This document shows positions 32,896 to 41,178 of a DNA stretch of 64,000 nucleotides, piece by piece (position 1 is the first letter of the stretch; each line of letters starts with the position of its first letter). The DNA lies in assembly GCF_003751625.1 (NCBI RefSeq), contig NZ_RJUL01000003.1:372001-436000 (forward strand). The letters run 5' to 3'. This DNA is from Gallaecimonas pentaromativorans (GTDB lineage Bacteria > Pseudomonadota > Gammaproteobacteria > Enterobacterales > Gallaecimonadaceae). Under the pieces are notes generated by a model, which saw only the letters and a program-made list of their open reading frames with translations, did no database searches and was not told where the DNA came from. The position numbers and the translations under genes were made by a program.

Positions 32896-32921
32896 AAAAG
32901 GCCCCTTGCGGGGCCTTTTTT
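32895..32921. terminator. terminator after the SDR gene, left edge of the repeat
   Basis: AAGGCCCC-TTGC-GGGGCCTT with A's before and six T's after. Its right half is inside the 111-bp repeat; the other copy (38623-38649) has loop TTTC. Confidence 0.88.
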
Positions 32922-33019
32922 AGTGCTTGTTCCAATCCGGCGTCGCTTCGCCCTTGAGGTGATTGAGGAAGAAGTCGAACTGGCGGCGCCAGGCGTAGCG
33001 GGTGGGGCCGGTGGAACGG
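32909..33019 (+). repeat. 111-bp direct repeat, left copy
   Basis: Identical base for base to 38637-38747, an offset of 5728. Extending left gives 124 of 125 identical from 32895. It contains the right half of a terminator and the last 33 codons (with stop) of a dipeptidyl-peptidase gene in minus orientation. The match stops sharply at 33019/33020. Confidence 0.95.
32920..33019 (-). pseudogene. 3' fragment of a dipeptidyl peptidase IV gene
   Basis: On the minus strand this encodes the last 32-33 residues of the peptidase at 38648-40924 (ending FFLNHLKGEATPDWNKH), with the same stop codon. The gene is cut off at 33019; beyond it the sequence is unrelated. It is a dead remnant left by the duplication that bounds the island. 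The following 189 bases (33020-33208) hold only the presumed promoter of the first island LysR gene. Confidence 0.9.
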
Positions 33020-33208
33020 AGGCAACCGGTTGAAGGCAAAACAGTTATTCCGGGGTAAAAAAGCGGTATGGTTTTCAATACCAGTGCCGATCTGGCACCC
33101 AAAGGCCAAAGTTTCGCTTAAGCCCATCGACCGCTCAGCTACACAGGCGGCCGTTGCGCCCAGCGCCACCAAGGGCATTGCCCAAGCTGACGTGACCAAG
33201 GGGAAGGT

Positions 33209-34123
33209 GTGGATAGGTTTCAAGAAATGCAGGTGCTTATCGCGGTGTCGGAGCAGGAAAGTTTCAGCGCCGCAGCGCAGCGGTTGGGGATGTCTGCGCC
33301 CAGCGTCACCAGGGCCATTTCAGCCATGGAAAGCCGACTCGGTATATTGTTGCTGGCCCGCACCACCCGCAGTGTTCGCCTCACCGATGCCGGCCGGCGT
33401 TATGTGGAAGACTGCAAACGTATTCTGAGCGAGCTCCATGAGGCAGAAGAACTGGCAGCCGGTAACCAAACCAAGGCTTGCGGCCAGTTGCTGGTCACGG
33501 CGCCAGTGCTCTTTGGCGAACTTTATGTGGTTCCGTTGATGGCACAGTACTTGGCCAAGCATTCTGAGGTTAACATCAACGCCATGCTGGTCGACCGGGT
33601 AGTCAACCTCATCGATGAGGGGGTCGACGTGGCCTTTCGTATCGGCAACCTGCCTGACGGCGGCATGTGCGCAGTAACGGTGGGCCATATCCGGCCGGTT
33701 ATCTGTGCCGCGCCGTCCTTCCTTGACCGCCGCACGCGTCCTGCTCGCCCCAGCGACCTCATCGATGCACCGGTAGTGCAATCCTCGGCAAGTGCCCTGC
33801 TTACCGAATGGCAGTTCCAAACCGGCCAGGGCACCTTGAGTTTTCACCCCCAGTCCCGGTTGGTGGTTAACTCCAATCAGGCGGCCATTAACGCGGCCAG
33901 CCTGGGCTGGGGCTTTACTAGGGTGCTGTCCTATCAGGTGGCGGACAAGGTGGCAGCTGGCGAGTTGGAAATTGTTCTGGATGAGTTTGAAACGCCGCCC
34001 CTGCCCATAAGACTCTTCTATCAAGGCGGGCGAATGCTGCCAGCAAAGGTGACCACCTTTGTCGACCACTGTGTGGCGGCACTCAAGGCCAACCCGGCTC
34101 TGCAATTACAGGGCAGGAGCTGA
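33209..34123 (+). CDS. LysR-family regulator (island, first of a tandem pair)
   Basis: A 304-residue LysR regulator starting at GTG 33209 behind GGGGAAGG. The helix-turn-helix is MDRFQEMQVLIAVSEQESFSAAAQRLGMSAPSVTRAISAMESRLG. The effector domain spans about 90-300 (CGQLLVTAPVLFGELYVVPLMAQYL...). It is of the CrgA/DmlR-like type. The next gene is another LysR whose product also opens MDRFQEM and also uses GTG, so the two are probably an old duplication. They lie two bases apart. Their likely targets are the GST and oxidoreductase genes downstream. Confidence 0.9.
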   Translation: MDRFQEMQVLIAVSEQESFSAAAQRLGMSAPSVTRAISAMESRLGILLLARTTRSVRLTDAGRRYVEDCKRILSELHEAEELAAGNQTKACGQLLVTAPVLFGELYVVPLMAQYLAKHSEVNINAMLVDRVVNLIDEGVDVAFRIGNLPDGGMCAVTVGHIRPVICAAPSFLDRRTRPARPSDLIDAPVVQSSASALLTEWQFQTGQGTLSFHPQSRLVVNSNQAAINAASLGWGFTRVLSYQVADKVAAGELEIVLDEFETPPLPIRLFYQGGRMLPAKVTTFVDHCVAALKANPALQLQGRS

Positions 34124-34125
34124 AC

Positions 34126-35022
34126 GTGGACCGGTTCCAGGAAATGACGATTTTCAGGGCAATCAGCCAAACCGACAGCCTCGCTGGCGCGGCGCGGACC
34201 TTGGCATTATCGGAGGCGACAGTCAGCCGCGCCCTTGGCAACCTGGAGCGGCGCCTAGGCGCAACTTTTGCTGAGCGCAGCACCCAGGGCATAGTGTTGA
34301 CCAAAGCAGGGAAAGCCTTTGCCGAACGCTGCGCCCATATCCTTGACGCCACTATCTCGGCGGCCGATTCAGCCAAAGGCATACATGGAGAAGCCAGCGG
34401 CCAACTGATCCTGGCGATGCCGCTGATAATGGCACAGCAACTTTTTTTGCCGGTCCTGCTTGAGTACCTAAAAGCCTATCCCAAGATGAATTTGTCACTG
34501 CGTTGCGTCGAGACCCCAGTCAACCTCCACGAACAGGGGATCGACCTGGCCGTAACCCTGGGGGCGCAGCCCGATTCATCGGCCTTTGCCCTGCCCCTAG
34601 GCCAAGTACGCCCACTTTTTTGCGCCACCCCTGCTTATTTGGCGAAACACGGCACACTCAAGAGCCTGGAGCAGATCGCTCTACACCCTCTGGTGCAGTC
34701 CCGGGCCTACTCCCAGCAGCTGGACTGGCGCACCCCCGAGCTTGCACAGCTTAAGTGCAGGCCCATTTTGTCCTGCACAACTCAGCAAGGGGCCATCAGT
34801 GCCGTTAAAGAGGGGCTAGGTATCGGCCGTTTTTCAAGCCACGAGGTTTACCATGAGCTTCAACAAGGGCTGCTGGTTGAACTTTTGGCTGGGTCAACCG
34901 AACCTGCCCGCCCCGTATACCTGGTTTACCGCGAAGGCCGCAAAGCGGCGGCACGGATACGCTCCTTTATCGATTTTGTACTGCCGCTGATGCGGGCCCA
35001 CCCGGCCATAACACCACAATGA
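34126..35022 (+). CDS. LysR-family regulator (island, second of a tandem pair)
   Basis: A 298-residue LysR regulator starting at GTG 34126, two bases after the previous stop. The helix-turn-helix is MDRFQEMTIFRAISQTDSLAGAARTLALSEATVSRALGNLERRLG. The effector domain begins near 90 (ASGQLILAMPLIMAQQLFLPVLLEYL). It shares architecture and start with its upstream neighbour but has diverged strongly. Two adjacent LysR regulators on one transcript are uncommon; they might form heteromers or divide targets. The ribosome-binding site GGAGC lies in the end of the preceding gene. Confidence 0.88.
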   Translation: MDRFQEMTIFRAISQTDSLAGAARTLALSEATVSRALGNLERRLGATFAERSTQGIVLTKAGKAFAERCAHILDATISAADSAKGIHGEASGQLILAMPLIMAQQLFLPVLLEYLKAYPKMNLSLRCVETPVNLHEQGIDLAVTLGAQPDSSAFALPLGQVRPLFCATPAYLAKHGTLKSLEQIALHPLVQSRAYSQQLDWRTPELAQLKCRPILSCTTQQGAISAVKEGLGIGRFSSHEVYHELQQGLLVELLAGSTEPARPVYLVYREGRKAAARIRSFIDFVLPLMRAHPAITPQ

Positions 35023-35168
35023 GCCTCCTTGACTCTGGCCATTCTTTCAGGAGGTGAAATAGTGGATTGTTATTCTTAGCCGTTCTCCAATCCCGGCTCG
35101 AGGATCAGTATGAATCCCATCAGCGCGCCAATCCGGCCCTGACATCTGACCTCAAAAGGAGCCATGCC

Positions 35169-35795
35169 ATGACCAACGCCATCAAACTTTATCGCCATCC
35201 CCTGTCCGGCCATTCTCATCGTGTCGAGCTGATGTTGTCTTTGCTGGGGCAGCACACTGAAATCATCAATGTCGATTTAGCCAAGGGCGCCCATAAACAG
35301 CCCGAGTTCTTGGCACTCAACAGCTTTGGCCAGGTACCGGTTATCGACGATAACGGCACAGTACTGGCAGACTCCAACGCCATTTTGGTGTATCTGGCCA
35401 AGCGCTACGGCAAAGGCAAATGGCTGCCAGAAGAGCCGGTGGCCGCCGCCAAAACCCAGCGCTGGATGTCGGTGGTTGCGGGGCAGATAGCCTATGGCCC
35501 AGCTCGCGCCCGTCTGGTGACTGTTTTTGGTGCCCCATACCATGCCCCTGACCTCATCGCACAATCTCACAGCCTGTTTAACGTGTTGGAGCAGGAGCTA
35601 GGGCAAAGCGCCTTCCTCGTGGGGAACGAGGCCACCATCGCAGACATCGCGGCATACGCCTACATTGCCCATGCTCCCGAAGGCAACGTGTCGCTGTCAG
35701 ACTACCCCCATGTTCGGGCCTGGCTAAAACGTATCGAAGCCCTGCCTGATTTCGTGCCGATGCAGAAAACTGCTGTCGGCCTGCAAAGCCTCTAA
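35169..35795 (+). CDS. glutathione S-transferase
   Basis: A 208-residue GST with an N-terminal thioredoxin-like domain ([28 protein letters not shown]; the catalytic position is a Ser/His-rich loop), the cis-proline segment [11 protein letters not shown] and the glutathione-contacting [15 protein letters not shown]. The helical C-terminal domain contains the N-capping motif [18 protein letters not shown] precedes the ATG at 35169. The 146-base gap before it has a second strong site (AGGAGGTGA, 35049-35057) followed by a six-codon GTG frame (35062-35079). It probably acts with the oxidoreductase that follows in detoxification. Confidence 0.88.
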   Translation: MTNAIKLYRHPLSGHSHRVELMLSLLGQHTEIINVDLAKGAHKQPEFLALNSFGQVPVIDDNGTVLADSNAILVYLAKRYGKGKWLPEEPVAAAKTQRWMSVVAGQIAYGPARARLVTVFGAPYHAPDLIAQSHSLFNVLEQELGQSAFLVGNEATIADIAAYAYIAHAPEGNVSLSDYPHVRAWLKRIEALPDFVPMQKTAVGLQSL

Positions 35796-35846
35796 CACCG
35801 GTCTGGGTCGCCGCTGCGGCCCTTTCTCTCTCAGGGGAAACGCACC

Positions 35847-37901
35847 ATGGACAACTTATCTAAGTTAGCCTCCTCACCTTGGCATCAAGGGGAAAAACTG
35901 CTCCAGGAGAAAGTAGGTGTCTCCGAGCGCATGGACGATATAGGTCAGCGGGTAATCCGCGATTTCATGCCCGACCAGCACCGCGACTTTTATCATCAAT
36001 TGCCGTTCATGGTGGTAGGTGCGGTGGACGATAAAGGCTACCCCTGGGCGACCTTACTGGAGGGGAAACCGGGTTTTGTTACCTCCCCTGACCCTCAGCA
36101 ACTGTGCATCGCCAGCCGGCCTGCGCCAAGCGATCCGGCCGCGCCAGGTATCGGCCCAGGGCGGGCGTTGGGGTTATTGGGTATCGAGCTGCATAGCCGC
36201 AGGCGAAACCGTATCAACGGCCACGTTCAGGCTCTGGACGGTGACGCTTTGATTGTCAAGGTCGAGCATTCTTACGGTAACTGCCCCCAATACATCCAAT
36301 TGCGTGAAATGGAGGCCGTACCGCCAAGCCAAGCCGAGCAAAGCATTGCCGAGCATCACAGCCAGCTCGACAGCGCCGCAGCCGCCTTTATCGCTACCGC
36401 CGACACACTGTTTGTCGCCAGCTACGTGGACCACCCGGGCGGCGGCCGCTCGGTTGATGTTTCCCACCGGGGCGGCCAGTCCGGTTTTGTCGGTGTAGAG
36501 GGCAACACCCTGATCATCCCCGATTACTCGGGTAACAAGTTCTTCAACACCCTGGGCAACCTGGCCGTCAACCCCAAAGCTGGCTTGGTATTCATTGATT
36601 TTGTCAGCGGCGATCTGCTGCAAATTAGTGGCCACACCGAGTTGGTACTGGAAGGACCGGAAGTGAAGGTATTTTCCGGAGCCGAGCGGCTGTGGAAAGT
36701 GCATGTCGATAAAATGGTGCGTCGTCCTGCCGCCCTGGCACTGCGTTGGCGTTTTGAAGCGTACTCGCCCTACAGCCTGGAAACCGGCACTTATTTGGAT
36801 GCCAAAGCCAGGTTGCAGTCCGCCAGCCAGCAATGGCAAGACATGAAAGTGATGGCGGTGCAGGACGAAGCCGAGCAGATCCGCTCTTTTTATCTCACTC
36901 CCCAGGGCGCTGCCTTACCGGACTTCGCCCCCGGCCAGCATTTGGCCCTGCGCCTGGCAGTACCCGGACAGGACAAGGCGGTGGTGCGCACTTATAGCCT
37001 GTCTTGTGCGCCGGCGGACGAGTTCTTGCGCATCAGCGTCAAGCGCGAGGGCCTGGCGTCGAGCTTTTTGCACGATGCCATCGTGGCCGGCAGTGTGCTG
37101 CAAACCCGAGCCCCCGAAGGCAACTTTTACATCGACGTCGAGTCGTCCCGGCCCTTGGTGCTGCTGGCTGGCGGTATCGGCATCACACCGCTGCTGTCTA
37201 TGGCCCGCGAGGCCCTGGCCCGCAATACCCAAAGAGCCGAGCCAAGACGGGTCTACCTCTTTCACAGCGCCCGCAGCCTGGCACAGCTGCCCTTTCGCCA
37301 GGAGCTGGACGACCTGGTGGCCGGCAGCCAGGGTGTATTCAAGGTCGTTCGGCTGCTTAGCGAACCCGAGCCGGAGGCCACAGTGGGTGAGGCATTCGAC
37401 CATGTCGGGCGCCTGAGTATGGATCACCTCAAAGCGGTGCTGCCCTTTGACGACTACGACTTCTACCTCTGTGGCCCCGGCCCTTACACCCAGGGCGTTT
37501 ACGACGGCCTGCGGGCCATGGGTATGGACGATTGCCGTATCCACGCCGAGGCTTTTGGCCCTTCCAGCCTGCGCCGCCATACCGATGGCAAGGGCGCCGT
37601 GCTGGTTCAGCCGCCGGCCGCCACCGAGGCGGTGCTTGTGATGTTCTCGGCCTCGAAAAAAGAAGCCAGATGGCAGCCTGACAGCGGCTCCTTGCTGGAG
37701 TTGTCCGAGAGCCGCGGCCTCAATCCGGACTTCAGCTGTAGGGGCGGCTCCTGTGGTACCTGCCGTACCCGCCTGCTAAGTGGCCAAGTGCACTACCCCA
37801 ATCCACCGGCACAAATGCCCCCAAACGGTGAGGTGCTGATCTGCTGCGCCGTGCCGGCCAAGGGCGAAGATAACGGCCCCCCCCTTGTTCTGGATTTATA
37901 A
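35847..37901 (+). CDS. three-domain PPOX-like / ferredoxin reductase / [2Fe-2S] oxidoreductase
   Basis: A 684-residue soluble fusion. Residues about 40-330 form a pyridoxamine-phosphate-oxidase-like split-barrel FMN domain (LPFMVVGAVDDKGYPWATLLEGKPGFV; VDVSHRGGQSGFVGVEGNTLIIPDYSGN). Residues about 340-590 are an FNR-type FAD/NAD(P)H reductase (RTYSLSC, LLAGGIGITPLLSM, YLCGPGPYTQGVYDGL). Residues about 595-684 are a plant-type ferredoxin with C631, C636, C639 and C666 (CRGGSCGTC...LIC). Electrons can run from NAD(P)H through FAD and [2Fe-2S] to the FMN domain. The substrate is unknown. The architecture is known in databases but uncharacterised, to my knowledge. It lies 51 bases after the GST gene, in one operon. 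Confidence 0.87.
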   Translation: MDNLSKLASSPWHQGEKLLQEKVGVSERMDDIGQRVIRDFMPDQHRDFYHQLPFMVVGAVDDKGYPWATLLEGKPGFVTSPDPQQLCIASRPAPSDPAAPGIGPGRALGLLGIELHSRRRNRINGHVQALDGDALIVKVEHSYGNCPQYIQLREMEAVPPSQAEQSIAEHHSQLDSAAAAFIATADTLFVASYVDHPGGGRSVDVSHRGGQSGFVGVEGNTLIIPDYSGNKFFNTLGNLAVNPKAGLVFIDFVSGDLLQISGHTELVLEGPEVKVFSGAERLWKVHVDKMVRRPAALALRWRFEAYSPYSLETGTYLDAKARLQSASQQWQDMKVMAVQDEAEQIRSFYLTPQGAALPDFAPGQHLALRLAVPGQDKAVVRTYSLSCAPADEFLRISVKREGLASSFLHDAIVAGSVLQTRAPEGNFYIDVESSRPLVLLAGGIGITPLLSMAREALARNTQRAEPRRVYLFHSARSLAQLPFRQELDDLVAGSQGVFKVVRLLSEPEPEATVGEAFDHVGRLSMDHLKAVLPFDDYDFYLCGPGPYTQGVYDGLRAMGMDDCRIHAEAFGPSSLRRHTDGKGAVLVQPPAATEAVLVMFSASKKEARWQPDSGSLLELSESRGLNPDFSCRGGSCGTCRTRLLSGQVHYPNPPAQMPPNGEVLICCAVPAKGEDNGPPLVLDL

Positions 37902-37911
37902 GGAGCCCCCC

Positions 37912-38133
37912 ATGAGACCCTATTACGATGCACCGATCCTGCTGGTGGAATCCCAGTACGAGATAATGTTTTATTCGCCGTACGGCGACTACGGCAGCGA
38001 GCTTCACAGCCCGGAGCCGGCCACCGAGCCACAAAGGCATGGGCTGCTACGACTCTGGCATTGGTTTCAAAGCGGGTTTGGTGGTCACTCCCAGAGCAGC
38101 ACGGCCGCCAACCAGGAGCGCCACCATGACTGA
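37912..38133 (+). CDS. orphan 73-residue protein in the island operon
   Basis: Begins [20 protein letters not shown] at the ATG at 37912, behind AAGGAG. The first half is Tyr-rich ([16 protein letters not shown]); the second half has Trp and His ([16 protein letters not shown]) and ends in a polar tail. It has no signal peptide or membrane helix. It starts ten bases after the oxidoreductase stop and overlaps the next gene by eight bases, so its place in the operon argues that it is real. No family was recognised. Confidence 0.6.
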   Translation: MRPYYDAPILLVESQYEIMFYSPYGDYGSELHSPEPATEPQRHGLLRLWHWFQSGFGGHSQSSTAANQERHHD

Positions 38134-38605
38134 GAAATCTGCATCAAGGCCACCTTTGCCGCCCTTTACCCGGGAAAGTGCCATCGAGAAGATCCGTCTG
38201 GCCGAAGACGGCTGGAACAGCCGCGACCCTGAAAAGGTGTCTTTGGCCTACACCGAGGACACTCGCTGGCGCAACCGTGCCGAGTTCGCCAGCAGCCGGA
38301 CCGAAGCCAAGGCCTTTTTGGCCCGTAAATGGGCTAAAGAGCTGGATTACCGGCTCATCAAGGAACTGTGGGCCTTCACCGACAACCGCATCGCCGTACG
38401 TTACGCCTACGAATGGCATGACGAAGCCGGCAACTGGTTCCGCTCCTACGGTAACGAAAACTGGGAATTCAATGAGCAAGGCCTGATGGCAAGACGTTTT
38501 GCCTGTATCAACGATCTGCCGATAAGCCCATCCGAGCGGCTATTTCACTGGCCGCTCGGGCGGCGCCCTGACGACCACCCCGGTTTGTCCGAGTTGGGCT
38601 TGTAA
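38126..38605 (+). CDS. DUF1348 protein (NTF2/SnoaL-like fold)
   Basis: A 159-residue protein matching the DUF1348 family almost throughout: [29 protein letters not shown] near the start, [52 protein letters not shown] and the C-terminal [18 protein letters not shown]. The fold is a cone-like NTF2 barrel used by many small enzymes and binding proteins; the reaction of this family is unknown. GGAGCG precedes the ATG at 38126. It is the last gene of the island operon. Confidence 0.87.
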   Translation: MTEKSASRPPLPPFTRESAIEKIRLAEDGWNSRDPEKVSLAYTEDTRWRNRAEFASSRTEAKAFLARKWAKELDYRLIKELWAFTDNRIAVRYAYEWHDEAGNWFRSYGNENWEFNEQGLMARRFACINDLPISPSERLFHWPLGRRPDDHPGLSELGL

Positions 38606-38622
38606 CAGCACGATGCGCCAGC

Positions 38623-38649
38623 AAAAAGGCCCCTTTCGGGGCCTTTTTT
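38623..38649. terminator. terminator at the right edge of the island
   Basis: AAGGCCCC-TTTC-GGGGCCTT with A's and six T's. It ends the island operon and the convergent DPP IV gene. Confidence 0.88.
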
Positions 38650-38747
38650 AGTGCTTGTTCCAATCCGGCGTCGCTTCGCCCTTGAGGTGATTGAGGAAGA
38701 AGTCGAACTGGCGGCGCCAGGCGTAGCGGGTGGGGCCGGTGGAACGG
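38637..38747 (+). repeat. 111-bp direct repeat, right copy
   Basis: Identical to 32909-33019. Here the repeat is the natural 3' end of the intact dipeptidyl-peptidase gene, so this is the ancestral copy and the left one the duplicate. Confidence 0.95.
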
Positions 38748-40924
38748 CCCGCCGAGTGCTCGCCGCCGGGCACTTCAAGCAGGTCAAAGTCCTTACCGGC
38801 CTTAATGAGGGCATTGACCAACTGCAAGCTGGAGGACGGGTCAACGTTGCTGTCTTGCTCGCCAAAGACGATCAATACGTTGCCCTTGAGATTGGCGGCA
38901 TGTTCCACCGCCGAGGCTTTTTTGTAGCTGTCGTCCACCGGCCAGCCCATCCACTGCTCGTTCCAGCTGATCTTGTCCATGCGGTTGTCATAGCAACCGG
39001 CATAGGCCACGCCAACGCTATAGAACTCGGGGTGGAACACCAGGGCGCTCAGGGTGCTTTGGCCACCGGCCGAGCCGCCGTAAATGCCCACGCCTTTGGC
39101 AATGTCATACCAGGGGTACTTTTTGGCGGCCGCCTTGTGCCAGAGGATGCGGTCAGGGAAGCCGGAATCGCCCAGGTTCTTCCAGGCCACGTCCTGAAAG
39201 GCTTTGGAGCGGTTGGCGGTGCCCATGCCGTCAATCTGCACCACGATAAAACCGAGATTGGCCAGCGACTGCATGCCAATCACCTTGTCGCCACCGCTGT
39301 GGTAACCAAAGGGCCAAAAATCCTTGGGCACAAAGCTGTCGTGGGGGCCGGCGTAGATGTTCTCTATCACCGGGTAGCGCTTGTTGGGGTCAAAGTTGAG
39401 CGGCTTGACCATAAGGCCGTAGATATCGGTTTTGCCGTCGCGGCCCTTGGCCACGAAAGGCTCGGGGAATTGAAAGCCCGCCGCCAGCAGCTTGGAGATG
39501 TCGCCTTTGGCAATGGTGCGCACCAGGCTGCCGTCGGCTTTATGGAGCTCGGCGATATTGGGCAGATCTACCCGCGAATAGACATCCACGTAGTAGCGCA
39601 TGTCGTCCGAGAAGGCCAGGTGATGGTTGGCCGGCGCCTTGGTGAGCTCGGTGAGGTTTGAGCCGTCAAAATCGACGCGGTAGTAGTGCACAAAGTAAGG
39701 GTCTTCCCCTTGGTGCATGCCGCTGGCGGCAAACCAGATCTGCCGTTTGGCATCGTCTACCTTCACCACTTCCCGTACCGGCCAGTCGCCGTTGGTGATG
39801 CGGTTTTTCACCTTGCCGGTGCGGCCGTCGTAGAGGTAGAGATGGGCCCAGCCGTCACGCTCGGACAGCCAGATGAACTCCTTACCAAGGCCATTCACGT
39901 CATGGCCGAATTCCCGGTCCTGGTAGATAAAGGTTTTGGCGGTTTCATTCACCACGGCCCGGGCCTTGCCGGTGGCGGCGCTCACTTCAATCACCCGGGC
40001 GGTTTGAAAGCCGCGCTGGTTGTAGCGAAAGGCAAAGGTGTTGCTGTCTTTTCGCCAGCGCAGGTCGGTGAGCTGATAGGGGTTGGGAAACAGGGCGTTA
40101 TCAATCACGGTTTCCTTGCCGGTCGCTACCTCAAAGAGCACCGGCTGCTCGATGTCGATGGCGTCGCCCGGTTTGGGGTAGAGCTGTTTCACTACCTTGG
40201 GTTGCAGCTGATCGGTGGGTGAAGAGAGCACCCGGGTTACAAAACGGGCATAACCGGGGCGCACCCGGTACAGCACGATGTGCTTGGAATCGGGGGACCA
40301 CGCAATGCTCTCGGGGTCGTAGAAGTTACCGGCGCTGCCGTCTTGGCTAAGAATGCGCTTGTGGCCGTCTTTATCGACCAGCACCAGATTGTGGCCCTCG
40401 ACCATGGCGCTCAACTGGCCGTTGGGGGCGGCGCGCAGGTGGTTATCGGCCGGGAAGCGCAGGTCACGCACCACCCCAAAGCCCGAGGGGCGGCCCGGCC
40501 AGCTGCCGGCTTCACACTGGGCCACTTTCAGGCTGCAATGCCAGGGGGCGTAGTCGATATCAAAATCGATGCGCCCATCACTTAGGCTGAAATGCTTGAT
40601 GGGCAGCTGCAAAGGCGTGACGGTTTTGCCAAGGGCGGCGGTGAGGCCTTGGGCGACAATGGCCTTGTCAAAGGCCGGGCGGGTTTGGCCGGTCTCGGCG
40701 TTTTCCATCACAAAGTCGTAGCCGCCGGCTACCGTCTTGCGGTAGTAAAAATCGTGGCTGTCCGGCATCCACTGGGCAGGAAACACGATGTCCCGGATCA
40801 AGCCAATCCAATGCTCACGCAGATCCAGACTGGCGTTGATGTCAGCAGCGCTGGGGGCTGCCTGAACCAGGCTGGCCATGGCCAGCAGCAGGCCTGACAG
40901 GCCTTTAAAGACGAAATTTCTCAC
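38648..40924 (-). CDS. dipeptidyl peptidase IV-type S9 serine peptidase (second paralogue)
   Basis: A 758-residue exported peptidase. The signal peptide is MRNFVFKGLSGLLLAMASLVQA. The beta-propeller spans about 25-510 (blade motif IAWSPDSKHIVLYR). The catalytic domain has GIYGGSAGGQSTLSAL (Ser), VFGEQDSNVDPSSSLQ (Asp) and VPGGEHSAG (His). It starts at GTG 40922-40924. Its last 33 codons are duplicated at 32920-33019. The two S9 genes in this window share architecture but are clearly diverged. It is divergent from mdcA with 254 bases between starts; this gap holds the mdc operator. Confidence 0.9.
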   Translation of the reverse strand: MRNFVFKGLSGLLLAMASLVQAAPSAADINASLDLREHWIGLIRDIVFPAQWMPDSHDFYYRKTVAGGYDFVMENAETGQTRPAFDKAIVAQGLTAALGKTVTPLQLPIKHFSLSDGRIDFDIDYAPWHCSLKVAQCEAGSWPGRPSGFGVVRDLRFPADNHLRAAPNGQLSAMVEGHNLVLVDKDGHKRILSQDGSAGNFYDPESIAWSPDSKHIVLYRVRPGYARFVTRVLSSPTDQLQPKVVKQLYPKPGDAIDIEQPVLFEVATGKETVIDNALFPNPYQLTDLRWRKDSNTFAFRYNQRGFQTARVIEVSAATGKARAVVNETAKTFIYQDREFGHDVNGLGKEFIWLSERDGWAHLYLYDGRTGKVKNRITNGDWPVREVVKVDDAKRQIWFAASGMHQGEDPYFVHYYRVDFDGSNLTELTKAPANHHLAFSDDMRYYVDVYSRVDLPNIAELHKADGSLVRTIAKGDISKLLAAGFQFPEPFVAKGRDGKTDIYGLMVKPLNFDPNKRYPVIENIYAGPHDSFVPKDFWPFGYHSGGDKVIGMQSLANLGFIVVQIDGMGTANRSKAFQDVAWKNLGDSGFPDRILWHKAAAKKYPWYDIAKGVGIYGGSAGGQSTLSALVFHPEFYSVGVAYAGCYDNRMDKISWNEQWMGWPVDDSYKKASAVEHAANLKGNVLIVFGEQDSNVDPSSSLQLVNALIKAGKDFDLLEVPGGEHSAGRSTGPTRYAWRRQFDFFLNHLKGEATPDWNKH

Positions 40925-41082
40925 CGGACTTCCACCTCACAAAACGGTATACGATATACGTTACTGTAAAGCGGGACGGCGCCCAACACAATGCGACCAA
41001 TCCCTGCTGGCAAAAGACAAACCGCCAGGCTGCTGGCCCCCAAAGCCCACAGCCAGGGCCTTGGCGCTGGCTCACCTCGGGT

Positions 41083-41103
41083 TCATTACTCTCAGGGTAA
41101 TGA
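41083..41103 (+). promoter_or_regulatory. LysR-type operator upstream of mdcA, probable MdcR site
   Basis: TCATTAC-N7-GTAATGA, perfect seven-base arms, 75 bases before the mdcA start. The inner TTAC/GTAA fits the LysR T-N11-A pattern. mdcR is the last gene of this cluster. Confidence 0.6.
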
Positions 41104-41178
41104 TTAAACACTCAAGTTCATTGATAGCCTGGCAACCTCACCATAACGTTGACGTAAACGCGATGACGAGGAACCGCC

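Noticed and set aside
32873-33223. 116-codon minus-strand frame across the left repeat
   Set aside because: It begins in non-coding DNA before the LysR gene and crosses the DPP fragment in a different frame; nothing supports expression.
35067-35168. N-terminal extension of the GST
   Set aside because: The GST thioredoxin fold starts at [11 protein letters not shown] (35169) with AAGGAG upstream; the earlier codons show no similarity.
38651-39661. 336-codon open frame antisense to the second DPP IV gene
   Set aside because: Same reason; the opposite strand carries a full catalytic triad and signal peptide.
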